From Corticium candelabrum (taxonomy: Eukaryota > Porifera > Homoscleromorpha > Homosclerophorida > Plakinidae), in assembly GCF_963422355.1 (NCBI RefSeq), contig NC_085086.1, forward strand, positions 9,046,436 to 9,110,435: a stretch of DNA of 64,000 nt. The letters are read 5' to 3'. The number at the start of each line of letters is the position of its first letter. Positions within the stretch are counted from its first letter, which is position 1. Under the pieces are notes generated by a model that saw only the letters and a list, made by a program, of their open reading frames with translations, was not told the origin of the DNA and made no database searches. Positions 10,927 to 24,169 of the stretch are shown here, one piece after another. The position numbers and the translations under genes were made by a program.

Positions 10927-13152
10927 GGTCAGTGGATGGTCTGGCCATTCAATTTTCTACATTTCAATTTTCAACTTTCAATTTATAGTTAATTTTTTAC
11001 AAAATTATAATCTTTAATTTTTTGCTTGCATTCTTATTTTAAAAAATTTGTTTATTAAATTTTAACTTTCAATTTTTTATTTTCTATTTTCCTTTTTATT
11101 TTTTGTAAAATGGTTTTTCATCTTTTGATGTTTGATTCTTGTGATCTTTAGATTTATCTTTTAAAGTTTGATTTTTAGGCACGTATGTGCTCAAAACTAG
11201 AAACTTGAACGCGCAGTTCGCTTTTCTATTTCTAACATGAATAGAAAATAGAAAATTGAAATGACCAAGACAGTAGACACAGCAGGAGTCTCAGCGGGGG
11301 TTTCAGCGGGGCTTCCATTCATACGCGTGTCTTAGGAGATCACATTTCCAACACACAAGCAGGTGTTGGTTCTACTTTACTTTCCGTCACGTGCCAAACC
11401 ACGTTGGCAGCTCTTGACAACTCCACTCTGACACACAACGCTGTACCAGTGAATACTGCGGTCCCTAGCTATGTAGGTACGTGCATTGCACACAACACGC
11501 TACCTTTACCGTAGATGAACCGATTGGAGGGAAAATGCTACGAATATATATTACATGTGTATTTAGCTAATTACCTAGGCTTCGCACTAGTGGATCACCG
11601 AGTTGGCAACTGTGGTGACGAAGTCTACAGACTCGTTCCTTGTCTAAGAAAAATCGAGGCACAATTGAAACATCGAACCCGTCAACCTACTACAAGCAGT
11701 AGAGTACGCGCTTTAACGAGCACACTACACGGTCACACTACACGGTACCGTACAAGAATGGGCGTGGTACTCTATAGCAGGTCACATTTCTTCATTTGCA
11801 TGACGTCGCACAACTCACCAAGCAAACAGACATGCACGTACAACTCACCAAGCAAACAGACATGCACGTCTATCGTTCCAAAACGCCTTCTGAACTCTAT
11901 TTAAAGTCCACTCAACTGAACTCTATTTGCTCAACTCAACTCAATTAATTACCTCAACTAACGTAGAACAGTGTGCGGCTACAACTGAAAGAACATGGTC
12001 ATACATGTAGCTAGTAAGCTACAGCTAGCCGCAGCTAGTTACTAAGTAGACTACTATGCCAATGCTGAGTATAGCTACTGTACTAGAGTCAATAGTGTTA
12101 GACAATGATTGTAGAGTTCTACCGTGTCACTCGGTGATGTCTGGGCTGTCATTGTCGACGCGTACGTTCATATCTGCAGTCAAGATGTGTGACGAGTAGG
12201 CTCCAGCACCTTGGGTTGTGGCAGATGGAAACACAATTGGTAGTTCCGTGTCCGACGAAATGAAGAAATGTGACCTGCTACAGGGTACCACGCCCACCCT
12301 TGTACGCTACCGTGTAGGCCTAGTAGTGTGCCCGTAAAAGCGCGCAGTCTACTGCTTGTAGTATAGGTTGACGGTTTCGATGTTTTAGATGTGTCTCGAT
12401 TTTCCTAGACAACAAGCGAGTCTGTATACTTCTTCACCACAGTTGTCAACTCGGCGATCTGTTAGGGCGGAGCATATCTAGGCACAGTACATATCTAGTG
12501 GAGCTAGATATTCGTAGCATTTCCCTCCAACCGGTTCATCTACGGTAAAGGTAGCGTGTTGCGTACAATGCACGTACCTATACAGCTAGGGACCAAGGTA
12601 TTCACTGGCACAACGTTGTGTGTCAGAGCGGAGTTGACAAGAGCTGCCAACGTGGTTTGGCACGTGACGGAAAGCAAAGTAAAAAAACACTTGCTTGTGT
12701 GTTAGAAATGTGATCTCCTGAGACACGCGTACGAATGAAAGCCCCCCCGCAGAGACCCCCCGCTGTGTCTACTGTCCTCGGTCATTTCAATTTTCTATTT
12801 TCTATTTCTATTCATGTTAGAAATAGAAAAGCGAACTGTGCGTTCAAGCTTCTCGTTTTGAGCACATAGGTGCCTAAAATCAAACTCTACAAGATAAATC
12901 TAAAGATCACAAGAATCAAACATCAAAAGATGAAAAACCATTTTCCAAAAAAATAATACGGAAAAAGAAAATTAAAAATTAAAAGTTAAAATTTAATAAA
13001 CACAAAATTTATAAATAAGAATGTAAATACAAAATACAAAATTAAAAATAAAAATTAAAAATTTCAAAAATTAAATTAAAATTGAAAATTGAAAAACCAA
13101 AACATAAAAATTTGAAATGTAGAAAATTAAATGGCTGGACCATCCACTGACC
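10927..13152. mobile_element. Foldback-type transposable element, 2.2 kb, copy in unit A
   Basis: The ends are inverted GGTCAGTGGATGGTC, and the site is flanked by direct AGCTAC (10921-10926 and 13153-13158). The inverted arms are long: about 10927-11800 pairs with about 12250-13152, including AT-rich outer parts and a less AT-rich inner part. The loop (about 11800-12250) carries a 30-bp tandem duplication at 11810-11869. The empty site GAGCTACA(G) is preserved near 19096, 32648 and 51055. A 129-codon frame at 11515 lies mostly in the left arm and resembles nothing I know, so the element looks non-autonomous. I cannot assign a superfamily. Confidence 0.9.
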
Positions 13153-13158
13153 AGCTAC

Positions 13159-14414
13159 AGTATACACTTTGATATACCTATCATAACAAGATATCTCTAC
13201 ATATGTGCAGCACTGCCTAGAAGTATACAAATTTGTATTAGGTAACTGAAGTGTTGACAGCTGAGCTTGAATATGATAGTGCAAATGTCCACTTCTGTGA
13301 CAGCATCTAAATTGCATGGTCAAGAGGCTGTAGGATGAGCACAAAAATGAAGTAGAATGTTGAAAGTCAACAATTAAGGGCATTTTCCTAATCCCCATCC
13401 TTTAGCTATAAAGCTAAACTATATAAAAAATAATAATTTTTAAAGTTTTGACATTTTAAGAAAATTAAAATGTGAAACAAAAAGATAGAAAATGACCAAC
13501 CCTAAACCTTACTAACACAAGTATAACAACATTTGAGGAAATGATGGGTATGTAGGGATTGGTATGTACCTATTCATGCTCATCCTATATATCACAATCC
13601 AGTACTGTGACATGACTGCTGCGTTTTAGATTGAAACTTCTGCAAGCAAAGAAAAGATTGTCATGCAAAAGATGAGCATGAATAAGTACATACCCATTCC
13701 TATATACCCATCAATTTCTCAAAATGTTTTTGTACTTGTTTCATTCATTTTTAGCTACGTAGAGATGAAGTGGTCTTTGCCACGCTCCAATCTGTGTTGC
13801 TACTGTGAGTACATTGTGTGTGCATGCTTGAATATGGAAATGACGCGTGCAGCTTGGGATTCCATACTTTGACTGATTTTTAAATAGAATAGCAGCTGAC
13901 AGATGAACGTAATATCATTGATTGCATCAATAAACAACTCCCACGCATCTTGCACCAAAGCCTACAAGATTACATGCACGAAGACAGCTGAGCACCCCAT
14001 TAAGCGTAGTCATACATGGTCAACTGTAAGCACACTGTGGAAGTCAAAACCATAGTCTCCACCACCTAATAATAGGTAATCTAAATTACATGGAGCTATG
14101 GTGTACACACGTGACCGGAACAACATGGCGTTGTGGAAACTCTACGTAGGAGCAGTTGAATGATACTGGGTGGACTATGCACAGTTCTAGTTGTTGGATC
14201 AGTGCAATTCCTCGGACAACAGCGAACCGTTTCGTATGACTCTCGTCGCTGTAGCTGCTTCGAGTGAGGCGCTAGCCTGGCTGGCAAAAGTGAAAAGATG
14301 AAAAAATAAATCGCATTTTTACTGTCAGCGCTAGTAGTCTGGCCTATAACGTTTACAGTAAAGCGTTAGGTGGCTCTGAATTTTTTACTGCCTTTTGCCT
14401 GGCCGGCCATTTTA
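13159..14414. other. Downstream spacer of unit A with a long imperfect hairpin
   Basis: This block recurs in all units (near 19100-20347, 26682-27951, 32650-33976, 51060-52239). It contains an imperfect inverted repeat: about 13505-13590 (ATGATGGGTATGTAGGG...) pairs with about 13665-13745 (GAGCATGAATAAGTACATAC...). The arms are roughly 70-80 nt with a loop of about 80 nt. No coding gene is recognised. It ends at CCTGGCCGGCCATTTTAG, the start of the next unit. Confidence 0.5.
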
Positions 14415-15800
14415 GATTCTTTGCATATGATACGAAAGCACCTAAAAATACTGAACGAAATAGATATTAAACACAACTGAATTCGATTTTAGAAAGAAAC
14501 TTCGTGAGACGCGTGAAATTAGACACACGTGCACACACGCACCGTCGCTTTGCGTCCAGTCCTACATCATGCCCAGCGCGAGTCATGAAGTTCACAAACC
14601 ATGCGTGCCAAGCACCAGCATGCTCTTCAATAAACACGTGCCCAACACCTAGGGCACGTGCTCAGTACCATGACGGACGCATGCCAAGGTTGATACCGCA
14701 AAATCATTCTTCTGGCTAACAGCAATGTTCAACACCTTTGCAAAACTGATCTTTGCAAAACTGATCTTTGCAAAACTAATATAAAAAAATTAATATTTGA
14801 TATCGAGAACTGCCACAAACTCTCCAATTCTATAGACGCAAATCAGGCAAAAACACTTGTATTAATTGAGCAAGCACTGTGAGCACTTGATCCAACCATG
14901 TCAACAGTACACGCCTACTCTAGATAGATAGGCACACATTCTTCGCACAGTATGATCATGCATATGCATCCAATACCAAACAGCTTGAACGCATACATCT
15001 AACCGCTCATTACACAGGTTTCTCTTATCCATACACTAATATAATCCCTGCTGATCCAGCAGTTCATTCTAGTTCATCGGGTGGATCCAACAAAAGCATC
15101 ACAATATCTCTAACAAACCGTTCGACTTTCTAGCTCCAACATCTGGTAGAGAGTCCGCAACAAATAGCACAAGGTAAGTGCACTGTAGCGTTCCATTGAC
15201 AGACACTATTTGAAGTATCCAGTTGCACAGCATTGCGCCGTTGTTGTCACAGAGTAAGCATGATATCAGGCGGTGTACAGGCTGAGCATGTAGAACCGCA
15301 CAGAAAGGCGGGCAGAACAACACTAGGTTTGTAAGTAAGATGGCAGCCAAGAGAAGCAAGAAACATGAACTTGCCCATACTATATTACAGAGAAGCATCC
15401 TACCTACACTGTATTTTATAAGAACCTGTGTTGACCAGCTGTCTCTGGAATAGAAGGTACAGAAACAACCTTCAGGTCGAGACGACTGAAACACAGTCAC
15501 AGCATTCTGTGTACGTACTGTGAGGCATATGAATTGTCCTGACTTGCAGGTCCGGCTGAAGCAATAAGACAGTGTTAGCATACAGAAACGAAGCATGTGT
15601 GACAACATACAGTCATTATCTTAATTTCTACGCAGGTAGTGCTTCCATGTGCACTGATCAGACACATTCATTGCTCACAACCTTTAAGCTTGCTGCAGAC
15701 AGTTACAGTCCTGGACTTTCCATCAGTGACATATAGACTTCCTTGCCTTGTCTGTTCACAGGTCTATCAAAGAAATCGAATCGACGTAAAATACGTCCCA
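14415..15800 (+). promoter_or_regulatory. 5' region of gene B
   Basis: Copy of the block at 1-1445. It has CACGTG motifs, a tandem CTTTGCAAAACTGAT repeat (14736-14780, three 15-bp units), the kept 5' UTR donor ACAAG|GTAAGT near 15168 and an acceptor TGTTCACAG near 15761. A 169-codon minus-strand frame (15099-15608) is open only in this copy and broken in its sisters. Confidence 0.55.
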
Positions 15801-17859
15801 ATGAAATTCACACTCTTCTTCATCTCAGCTTTGGCTTTCCTCTGCCTCTCATCATCACAATTCCTTCTTTGGGAAAAATCCCAGGACCTAGACTCTGACA
15901 CTACTACAGAACCTGCACCAAAGGTAACTTTTTAAAAAATTTTTGATCAAGAATAGTGCAATAATGGTTACTAGCCCTTACCCGCCCTATGGGCGGTAGA
16001 AGTTGCACTAGCACCTAGATAGCAGCTATATACATAAGGGAAGGAAACGTAAATTAACTTTCGCCAGTCGCCTATTATTTAGCGCGTGGGTAGCCCCAAT
16101 CTCACAATCTCACTGTAGGGCGGGTCCATGGACATGTTACTAGAGACAAATTCTGCACACACATGTACGCGTACACACGCACACACGCGCGCGCGCGCAT
16201 CAACAACCTTCTCTCAGAATGACAAAGACTACCCTGCACCTAAAATAGACTTTACAGAAACGGATGAGAATATGAGGACACCTACACCTAGCATGAAGTA
16301 TATACATGATACAGATGAGGCTATCACAACACCGGCAAATGTCACTGCCACTGATGAAATCTTTGGTATCACTGACGCAACCAGAACTATGACGAAGGTA
16401 AGTTTTATTGTAAAGAGAATGTCTAATTCGCTGTTGGCAACATACTGCAATCAGTGTACTTGACTCGTTTTCACAAAACCCATATTTGAATGTTGTATCT
16501 CAAGCAATATTTCCAAAGCAGATATACTTATGTTGATAGTATGGTTAAAATGATATCACATCAAAAATTTTATCTAATAATTATTCAAAATATTAGTATT
16601 GAATGTGGTCAGCAGCTAGCTAACATATTGAACTTGGAGAGTGTTTACATTGACACTAAGCTAATCTAAGCTAATCATAGGTGATTAGCGTAGGTTTAAG
16701 GCCAATGCGTTATGATTTGCAAGTTACCTGCAGCACTCCATAGTGTTTATATAGGCAAACAATATAAACATCATAGCCACGTGCAACACGCAATATTATC
16801 TATATTCTGAATCTATGTACAAAAGATAGAATCTTGGATAGATGTAACAACTTCTCCTGAGTTTGTAAAAAAAATACAAACATTTTGTCTCAAAGGAGGA
16901 TCAGGGAAGCACATTTGATGATGACAGAAACAACTGTACTATGTAAACTGTAAGGATCTCTGAACACTGATTTATACAGCACTGTTGTACATGGCTGTGA
17001 GGAGCATTACAACATTCTGAAATTTTATAAATGAGTCCTAAATGTGTTTCTTGAATATCGAAACTGGCGAAACTCAGCCTGAGATTATAAATAGTTGACA
17101 TCACAATCCAATCTAACCTCTGTCTCTATAGCCAACAGAATATTGCAAATGTGTTGGAGAGAAAGGAGAAATGGGAGAACCTGGAATAGATGGGCAAAAT
17201 GGTACCCACGGATTAACTGGTCCCACAGGTCCAGCAGGTCCCGCAGGTCTGACAGGTCCATCAGGTGCAACGGGTGAACAAGGCGTGAAAGGAGAAAAAG
17301 GTGAGCCAGGAATGCAACCAAGAATGCCACCACCACCACGACATCCACGGCACGTAAACTGGAAGCAATGTGCTACGACTGAAGGTTCAGACGAACAAAA
17401 TGGAGTATTGCTCGTAAGAAATCAAAGTAGTCAGTATGCAATTTATAATATCACTTTAATGTAATGTATTAGAGCTGTCCATTCAATAAACATCGTAGTG
17501 AATCTGCACTACATGTGGAGTTCGGAGGAACTCTACGAACGATGCTCAATCTTTGGGCTACAAATCCACGTGTTGTTTGTGCTCGATGGTACTTTACATT
17601 TGATGGAGAAGAATGCCAACCGCCAATTGATGGGGTTGTGTTTGAGGGCCAAAAAGGCAATTCACATTATCCACACCAAATCGGTGGTTTTTGTCAAAAG
17701 ACGATGGCAGACCAAGACATCACAAAAGGTATGGTTAACATCGAATTTCGCATTGGGAACTGCCATCATGATGGCCTACAAGAGAAAGGCATCACTTATC
17801 TTGGCTTAGATTCTGTTTCACGAGTAATAATCACAGAAATGCCACCACCTCAAAAGTAA
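15801..17859 (+). CDS. Gene B: secreted CTHRC1-like short collagen with a recycled stalk exon
   Basis: Proposed exons, all phase 0: 15801-15923 (signal peptide MKFTLFFISALAFL, ends PAPK), 16218-16397 (60 codons, Thr/Asp-rich stalk ending TMTK), 17132-17413 (CKCVG, 18 Gly-X-Y triplets, NWKQC) and 17473-17859 (C-terminal domain). The protein would be 323 residues. The second exon is homologous to the stalk part of exon 1 in gene A. Its own signal peptide is cut off by a CA/CG tract, and the remaining CCTTCTCTCAG|AAT would act as acceptor. The 59-nt last intron is kept. The variable loop before CARWYF reads LWATNPRV, two residues longer than in A. The assignment of exon 2 depends on that unproven acceptor. 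Without it, exon 1 could splice directly to 17132, also in frame. Confidence 0.8.
16150..16199. repeat. CA/CG alternating tract at an exon fusion point
   Basis: A run of CA, TACGCG and (GC)n ends exactly where homology to the stalk exon of gene A begins (GCATCAACAACC). Alternating purine-pyrimidine of this kind can adopt Z-DNA. Confidence 0.8.
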
Positions 17860-18582
17860 AGTTGGTTTGTGAACTCATGTGTGACTGATGACTTTTGTGC
17901 TAGTTAGCTACACACAGCAAAGCATAGTTTCTACGTATCTAGCAGTCTGCCATTCTGTTGGTGTTCATTATTTCACTAAGCAGTTAGATTATGCGTCTTG
18001 CTGATGACTGGCATAAGCAAACGCTGTTGCAAATTGAAATGCAGTCAAACCTCATACTTGTCTCTCAATGCTGCTGCTTGGTGGGCAATAATATTTTCTC
18101 CATTCAGTTGCATCCTAATCAAGTCTGCTGTATATTCTACATCTCTTTCAATATCTAAATAAGTCATCATGATTGTTTCAGTTTCCATTCACGTGACATA
18201 ATAGATGACTATGCTTGTTTAAAACTTTAATTTTCAAACATCTGTCTGCAAGTGAATATAGGGCCATAATCAACGGCAGCTGTCAAATAAATATTTCCAG
18301 TATCAGTTACATAAAATAACTAAATAATTTACCAACTATAATTTCAGGTATTCATAAAGTCACATCCATTTTCAAGCTCAATTGAGGCTGTTGCAGATAA
18401 GCAGCTGAGTATTACCGTTTTGTCAAAAAACCGGGAATGTATGAACTTCAAGACATGATGGTTTGACTTTGAGGACCTAACCCTAGAATCACATCAGAGT
18501 ACCGTTCTGTAACATGCCCCACTTGTTTTGACTGTCCTTTCCACAAGTGCTCAGCACGCGAGGCAGCTATTAGGCACACAGT
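17860..18582 (+). other. 3' flank of gene B
   Basis: Same conserved downstream block as after gene A, with an AATAAA in TCAAATAAATATTTCC near 18285. No gene is seen. Confidence 0.4.
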
Positions 18583-18826
18583 GGGGCGCATTCGATTGGG
18601 CTCTACCAGCCTTTTCCAGAAGTATGGAAGACACACCCCTCTTCCAACCTCTACCAGCGTAAGAGCTGGTAGAGGTTGGAAGACGGATGTGCTCTTCCAA
18701 CGAGCAGCAGAGTCGGTAGAGTTGGCTATATATAGCGGCAGAAGTGTAGAAGTTGCAAGAGGGGAGTGCACACGGAGCCTTTGGAAGAGGCTGGAAGAGG
18801 CTGGAAGAGCCCAATCGAACGCGCCC
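18583..18826. mobile_element. MITE (GGGCGCGTTCGATT ends), copy in unit B
   Basis: Orthologous insertion to 10421-10654. The right end carries an extra GAGGCTGGAA repeat. The right terminus reads AATCGAACGCGCCC. Confidence 0.75.
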
Positions 18827-20347
18827 AAATAACAAAAGTCACAAACTCTAGAATGTGGAATACAATGCCTTGCCTGCTAGTCCTCTTGCGTTGCAAAATT
18901 AATGTAAGTTTGGCCTCTAGAGGTGCCAGGAAGGTTTGACCTTTGGCCAAAAAACTGTGTGTTTCCAACACAAACTGCACTACAACGTGTAAACAGCTGA
19001 CATTGACGCAAACACTTCCGCACGCATGACACTTCATCACTTGCAAATGCGGTTGCAAATCCCCCTCATCATCAGATTGAGTCTCATGCCAAGAGCTACA
19101 GTATACACTTTGAAATACCTATCATAACAAGATATCTCTACATGTGTGCGGCACTGCCTAGAAGTATACAAATTTGTATTAGGCAACTGAAGTGTTGACA
19201 GCTGAGCTTGAATATGACTGTGCAAACGTCCACTTCTGTGACAGCATCTAAATTGGATGGTCAAGAGGCTGTAGGATGAGCACAGAAATGAAGTAGAATG
19301 TTGAAAGTCCAAGGGCGTTTTCCTAATGCCCATCCTTTAGCTATATAGCTAAACTATATAAAAAATAAATCATTTTTTACAGTTTTGAAATTTTAAGAAA
19401 ATTAAAATGTAAAACAAAGAGCTAGAAAATGACCAACCCTAAACCTTACTAACACAAGTATAACAACATTTGAGAAAATGATGGGTATGTAGGGATGGGT
19501 ATGTACCTATTCATCATGTTCATCTTCTGATCACAACCCAGTACTGTGACATGACTGCTTCATTCTAGATTGAAACTTCTGCAAGCAAAGAAAAAGATTG
19601 TCATGTAAAAGATGAGCATGAATAAGTACATACCATCCCTATATACCCATCATTTTCTCAAAATGTTTTTATACTTGTTTCATTCATTTTTAGCTACGTA
19701 GAGATGAAGTGGTCTTTGCCACGCTCCAATCTGTGTTGGTACTGTGAGTACATTGTGTGTGCATGCTTGAATATGGAAATGACGCGTGCAGCTTGGGATT
19801 CCATACTTTGACTGATTCTTAAATAGAATAGCAGCTTGAACGTAATAACATTGAGTGCATCAATAAACAACTCCCACGCATCTTGCGCGAAAGACTACAA
19901 GATTACATGCAGGGAGACCGCTGAGCACCCCATTGAGCGTAGTCGTACATGGTCAACTGTGAGCACACTGTGGAAGTCAAAACCATAGTTTCCACCACCT
20001 AATTATAGATAATCTAAATTACATGAAGCTATGGTGTACACACGTGACCGGAACAACATGGCGTTGTGGAAACCCTACATAGGAGCAGTTGACTGATACT
20101 GGGTGGACTATGCACAGTTCTAGCTGTTGGATCAGTGCAATTCCTCGAACAAGAGCAAACCGTTTCATATGACTCTCGTCGCTGTAGCTGCTTCGAGTGA
20201 GGCGCTAGCCTGGCTGACAAAAGTGAAAAGATGAAAAAATAAATCGCATTTTTACTGTCAGCGCTAGTAGTCTGGCTATAACGTTTACAGTAAAGCGTTA
20301 GGTGGCTCTGAATTTTTTACTGCCTTTTGCCTGGCCGGCCATTTTAG
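18827..20347. other. Downstream spacer of unit B (foldback element absent)
   Basis: Co-linear with unit A but with the uninterrupted site AAGAGCTACAGTATAC near 19090-19105. It retains the long imperfect hairpin around 19440-19690. No gene is seen. Confidence 0.5.
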
Positions 20348-21723
20348 ATTCTTTGCATCTGATACAAAAAAGCACGTAAAGATACTGAACGAAATAGAGA
20401 TACTAGACACAACTGAATTCGATTTTAGAAAAAAAAATTCATGAGACGCGTGAGATTAGACACACGTGCGCACACGCACCGTCGCTTTGCGTCCAGTCCT
20501 ATATCATGCCCAGCGCGAGTCATGAAGTTCACAAACCATGCGTGCCAAGCACGAGCATGCTCTTCAATAAACACGTGCCCAACACCTAAGGCACGTGCTC
20601 ACTACTATGACAAACGCATGCCAAGATTGATAACGCAAAATCATTCTTCTGGCTAACAGCAGTGTTCAACACCTTGCAAAACTGATAAGATATTAATTAA
20701 TATTTGATCTCGAGAACTGCCACAAACTCTCCAATTCTATAGACGCAAATCAGGCAAAAACACTTGTATTAATTGAACAAGCACTGTGAGCACTTGATCC
20801 AACTATGTCAACAGTACATGCCTACTCTAGATAGATAGGCACATATTCTTCGCACAGTATGATCATGCATATGCATCCAATACCACACAGCTTGAACGCA
20901 GACATCTAACCGCTCATTACACGGGTTTCTCTTATCCACACACTAATATAATCCCTGCTGATCCAGCAGTTCATTCCAGTTCATCGGATGGATCCAACAA
21001 AAGCATCACAATATCTCTAACAAACCGTTCGACTTTCTAGCTCCAACATCTCGTAGAGAGTCCGCAACAAATAGCACAAGGTAAGTGCACTGTAGCGTTC
21101 CATTGACAGACACTATTTGAAGTATCCAGTTGCACAGCATTGCGCCGTTGTTGTCACAGAGTAAGCATGATATCAGGGCCGTGTACAGGCTGAGCATGTA
21201 GAACCGCACAGAAAGGTGGGCAGAACGACACTAGATTTGTAAGTAAGATGGCAGCCAAGAGAAGCAAGAAACATGAACTTGCCCATACTATATTACAGAG
21301 AAGCATCCTACCTACACTGTATTTTATAAGAACCCGTGTTGACCAGCTGTCTCTGGAATAGAAGGTACAGAAACAACCTTCAGGTCGAGACGACTGAAAC
21401 ACAGTCACAGCATTCTGTGTACGTAATGTGAGTCATATGAATTGTCCTGACCTGCAGGTCCGGCTGAAGCAATAAGACAGTGTTAGCATACAAAAACGAA
21501 GCCTGTGTGACAACATACAGTCATTATCTTAATTTCCACGCAGGTAGTGCTTCCATGTGCACTGATCAGACACATTCATTGCTCACAACACTATATGTCA
21601 CTGATGGAAAGTCCAGGACTAGACAGTTCCAGTCCTGGACTTTCCATCAGTGACATACAGACTTCCTTGCCTTGTCTGTTCACAGGTCTATCAAAGGAAT
21701 CGAATTGACGCAAATACATCACA
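20348..21723 (+). promoter_or_regulatory. 5' region of gene C
   Basis: Copy of the block at 1-1445, closest to the copy before gene E. The 5' UTR donor ACAAG|GTAAGT is kept near 21081. The stretch holding AAGCTTGCTGC in the other copies is replaced by an inverted copy of downstream sequence (separate entry). Confidence 0.55.
21594..21657. repeat. Perfect 27-bp hairpin made by local inversion-copying
   Basis: Positions 21594-21620 are the exact reverse complement of 21631-21657, with loop AGACAGTTCC. Sister units have only the right arm, preceded by (C/A)TTTAAGCTTGCTGC. It sits in the putative 5' UTR intron of gene C. Confidence 0.95.
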
Positions 21724-23203
21724 ATGAAATTCACACTTTTCTTCATCTCAGCTTTGGCTTTCTTCTGCCTCTCATCATCAGAATCCCCTCCTCAGAAAAA
21801 ATCCCAAGACCCAGACTCTGACACTATTACTGAACCTGTTCTAATGGTAACTTTTTTAAAAATTTGTTTGATCAAGAGTAGTGCAATAATGGTTACTATT
21901 CCAGGACCCAGAATATATCACTACGGAACCTGCATCAAAGGTAGCTTTTTAAAAAATTTGTTTGATCAAGAATAGTGCAATAATGGTTACTAGCCCTGGG
22001 GTGGTAGAAGTTGCGCTAGCACCTAGATAGTAGCTATATACATAATTAACTTTCGCCAGTCGCCCATTATTTAGCACATGGAGTAGCCCCAATCTCACAA
22101 TCTCACTGTGGGGTGGGTCCATAGACGTGTTACTATAGAGATAAAATCTGAATCTATGTACAAAAGATAGAATCTTAGACAAATGCAACAACTTCTCATG
22201 GGTTTGTAAAAAAAGATAAACATTTTGTCTCAAACAGAGGATGAGAAAGGCGTATTTGATGATGACAGCAAGAACTGTATTATGTAAATTGTAAGTTTCT
22301 CTGAACACTGATCTTTACTTTACTGTTGAACATGGCTGCAAGGAGCATTACAACATTCTGAAATTCTAAAAATAAGTCCTAAATGTGTTTCGTGAATATC
22401 GAAACTGGCAAAACTCAGTCTGAGATTATAGATAGTTGACATCACAATCCAATCTAACCTCTGTCTCTATAGCCAACAGAATATTGCAAATGTGTTGGAG
22501 AGAAAGGAGAAATGGGAGAACCTGGAATAGATGGGCAAAATGGTACCCACGGAAGTGATGGAAGTCCTGGTGCACCAGGTACTGCAGGTCCCACAGATTT
22601 GCGAGGTCCACCAGGTGCAATGGGTGGACAAGGCGTGAAAGGAGAAAAAGGTGAGCCAGGAATGCAACCAAGAATGCCCCCACCACCACGACATCCACGG
22701 CACGTAAACTGGAAGCAATGTACTACGACTGAAGGTTCAGACGAACAAAATGGAGTATTACTCGTAAGAAATCAAAGTAGTCAGTATGCAATTGATAATA
22801 TCACTTTAATGTAATGTATTAGAGCTGTCCATTCAATAAACATCGTAGTGAATCTGCACTACATGTGGAGTTCGGAGGAACTCTACGAACGATGCTCAAT
22901 ACCTTGGTTCATAATGTTGTTTGTGCTCGATGGTACTTTACATTTGATGGAGAAGAATGCCAACCGCCAATTGATGGGGTTGTGTTTGAGGGACAAAGAG
23001 GCAATTCACATTATCCACACCAAATCGGTGGTTTTTGTCAAAAGACGATGGCAGACCAAGACATCACAAAAGGTATGGTTAACATCGAATTTCGCATTGG
23101 GAACTGCCATCATTATAGCCGACGAGAAAAAGGCATCACTTATCTTGGCTTAGATTCTGTTTCACGAGTAATAATCACAGAAATGCCACCACCTCAAAAG
23201 TAA
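21724..23203 (+). CDS. Gene C: secreted CTHRC1-like short collagen, fusion gene at the duplication junction
   Basis: Proposed exons, all phase 0: 21724-21846 (signal peptide MKFTLFFISALAFF, ends EPVLM), 21905-21940 (12-codon mini-exon DPEYITTEPASK), 22473-22763 and 22823-23203, giving 276 residues. The mini-exon is a duplicate of the end of the signal exon. The collagen exon has 19 triplet positions, with one Gly replaced (GPT DLR GPP). The C-terminal exon is almost the same as in gene A, with loop TLVHN before VCARWYF. The 59-nt intron is kept. The first intron contains the junction of the 13.5-kb duplication, near 22145. Loss of one helical Gly may add a kink to the triple helix. Confidence 0.82.
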
Positions 23204-23944
23204 AGTTGGGTTGTGAACTCATGTGTGACTGATGACTTTTGTGCTAGTTAGCTACACACAGCAAAGCATAGTTTCTACGTATCTAGCAGTCTGCCATTCT
23301 GTTGGTGTTCATTATTTCACTAAGCAGTTAGATTATGCGTCTTGCTGATGACTGGCATAAGCAAACGCTGTTGCAAATTGAAATGCAGTCAAAACTCATA
23401 CTTGTCTCTCAATGTTGCTGCTTGGTGGGCAATAATATTTTGTCCATTCAGTTGCATCCTAATCAAGTGTGTTGTATATTCTACATCTCTTTCAATATCT
23501 AAATACGTCATCTTGATTGTTTCAGTTTCCAATCACGTGACATAATAGATGAATATGCTTGTTTAAAACTTTAATTTTCAAACATGTCTGCAAGTGAATA
23601 TAGCGCCATAATCAACGGCAGCTGTCAAATAAATATTAATATTTCCAATATCAGTTACATAAAATAACTAAATAATTTACCAACTATAATTTCAGGTATT
23701 CATAAAGTCACATCCATTTTCAAGCTCAATTAAGGCTATTGCAGATAAGCAGCTGAGCATTATCGTTTTGTCACAAAACCCGGAATATATGAACTTCAAG
23801 ACTTGACGGTTTGACTTTGAGGACAGAATTCAAAACACCTAGCCTTGGAATCACATCAGAGTACCGTTCTGTAACATCCCCCACTTGTTTTGACTGTCCT
23901 TTCCACATGTGCTCAGCACATGAGGCAGCTATTAGGCACACAAT
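23204..23944 (+). other. 3' flank of gene C
   Basis: Nearly identical to 9680-10420 after gene A, as expected from the 13.5-kb duplication. No gene is seen. Confidence 0.4.
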
Positions 23945-24169
23945 GGGGCGCGTTCGATTGGGCTCTACCAGTCTCTTCCAGAAGAGTCTGGAAGACACGC
24001 CCCTCTTCCAACCTCTACCAGCGTAGGAGCTGGTAGAGGTTGGAGGACGGATGTGTTCTTCCAACGAGCAGCAGAGTCAGTAGAGTTGGTTATATATAGC
24101 GGCAGAAGTGTAGAGTTGGAAGAGGGGAGTGCACACAGAGCCTTTGGAAGAGCCCAATTGAACGCACCC
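23945..24169. mobile_element. MITE (GGGCGCGTTCGATT ends), copy in unit C
   Basis: Same insertion as 10421-10654. The right arm is shortened by loss of one GAGGCTGGAA unit. Confidence 0.75.

Noticed and set aside
11515..11904. 129-codon frame in the foldback element, identical in both copies
   Set aside because: It lies mostly in an inverted arm and shows no transposase motif. The identity is explained by the recent duplication.
15099..15608. 169-codon minus-strand reading frame with a hydrophobic stretch
   Set aside because: It lies in the 5' block of gene B and is split by frameshifts or stops in the equivalent places of units A, C, D and E. It has no recognisable domain.
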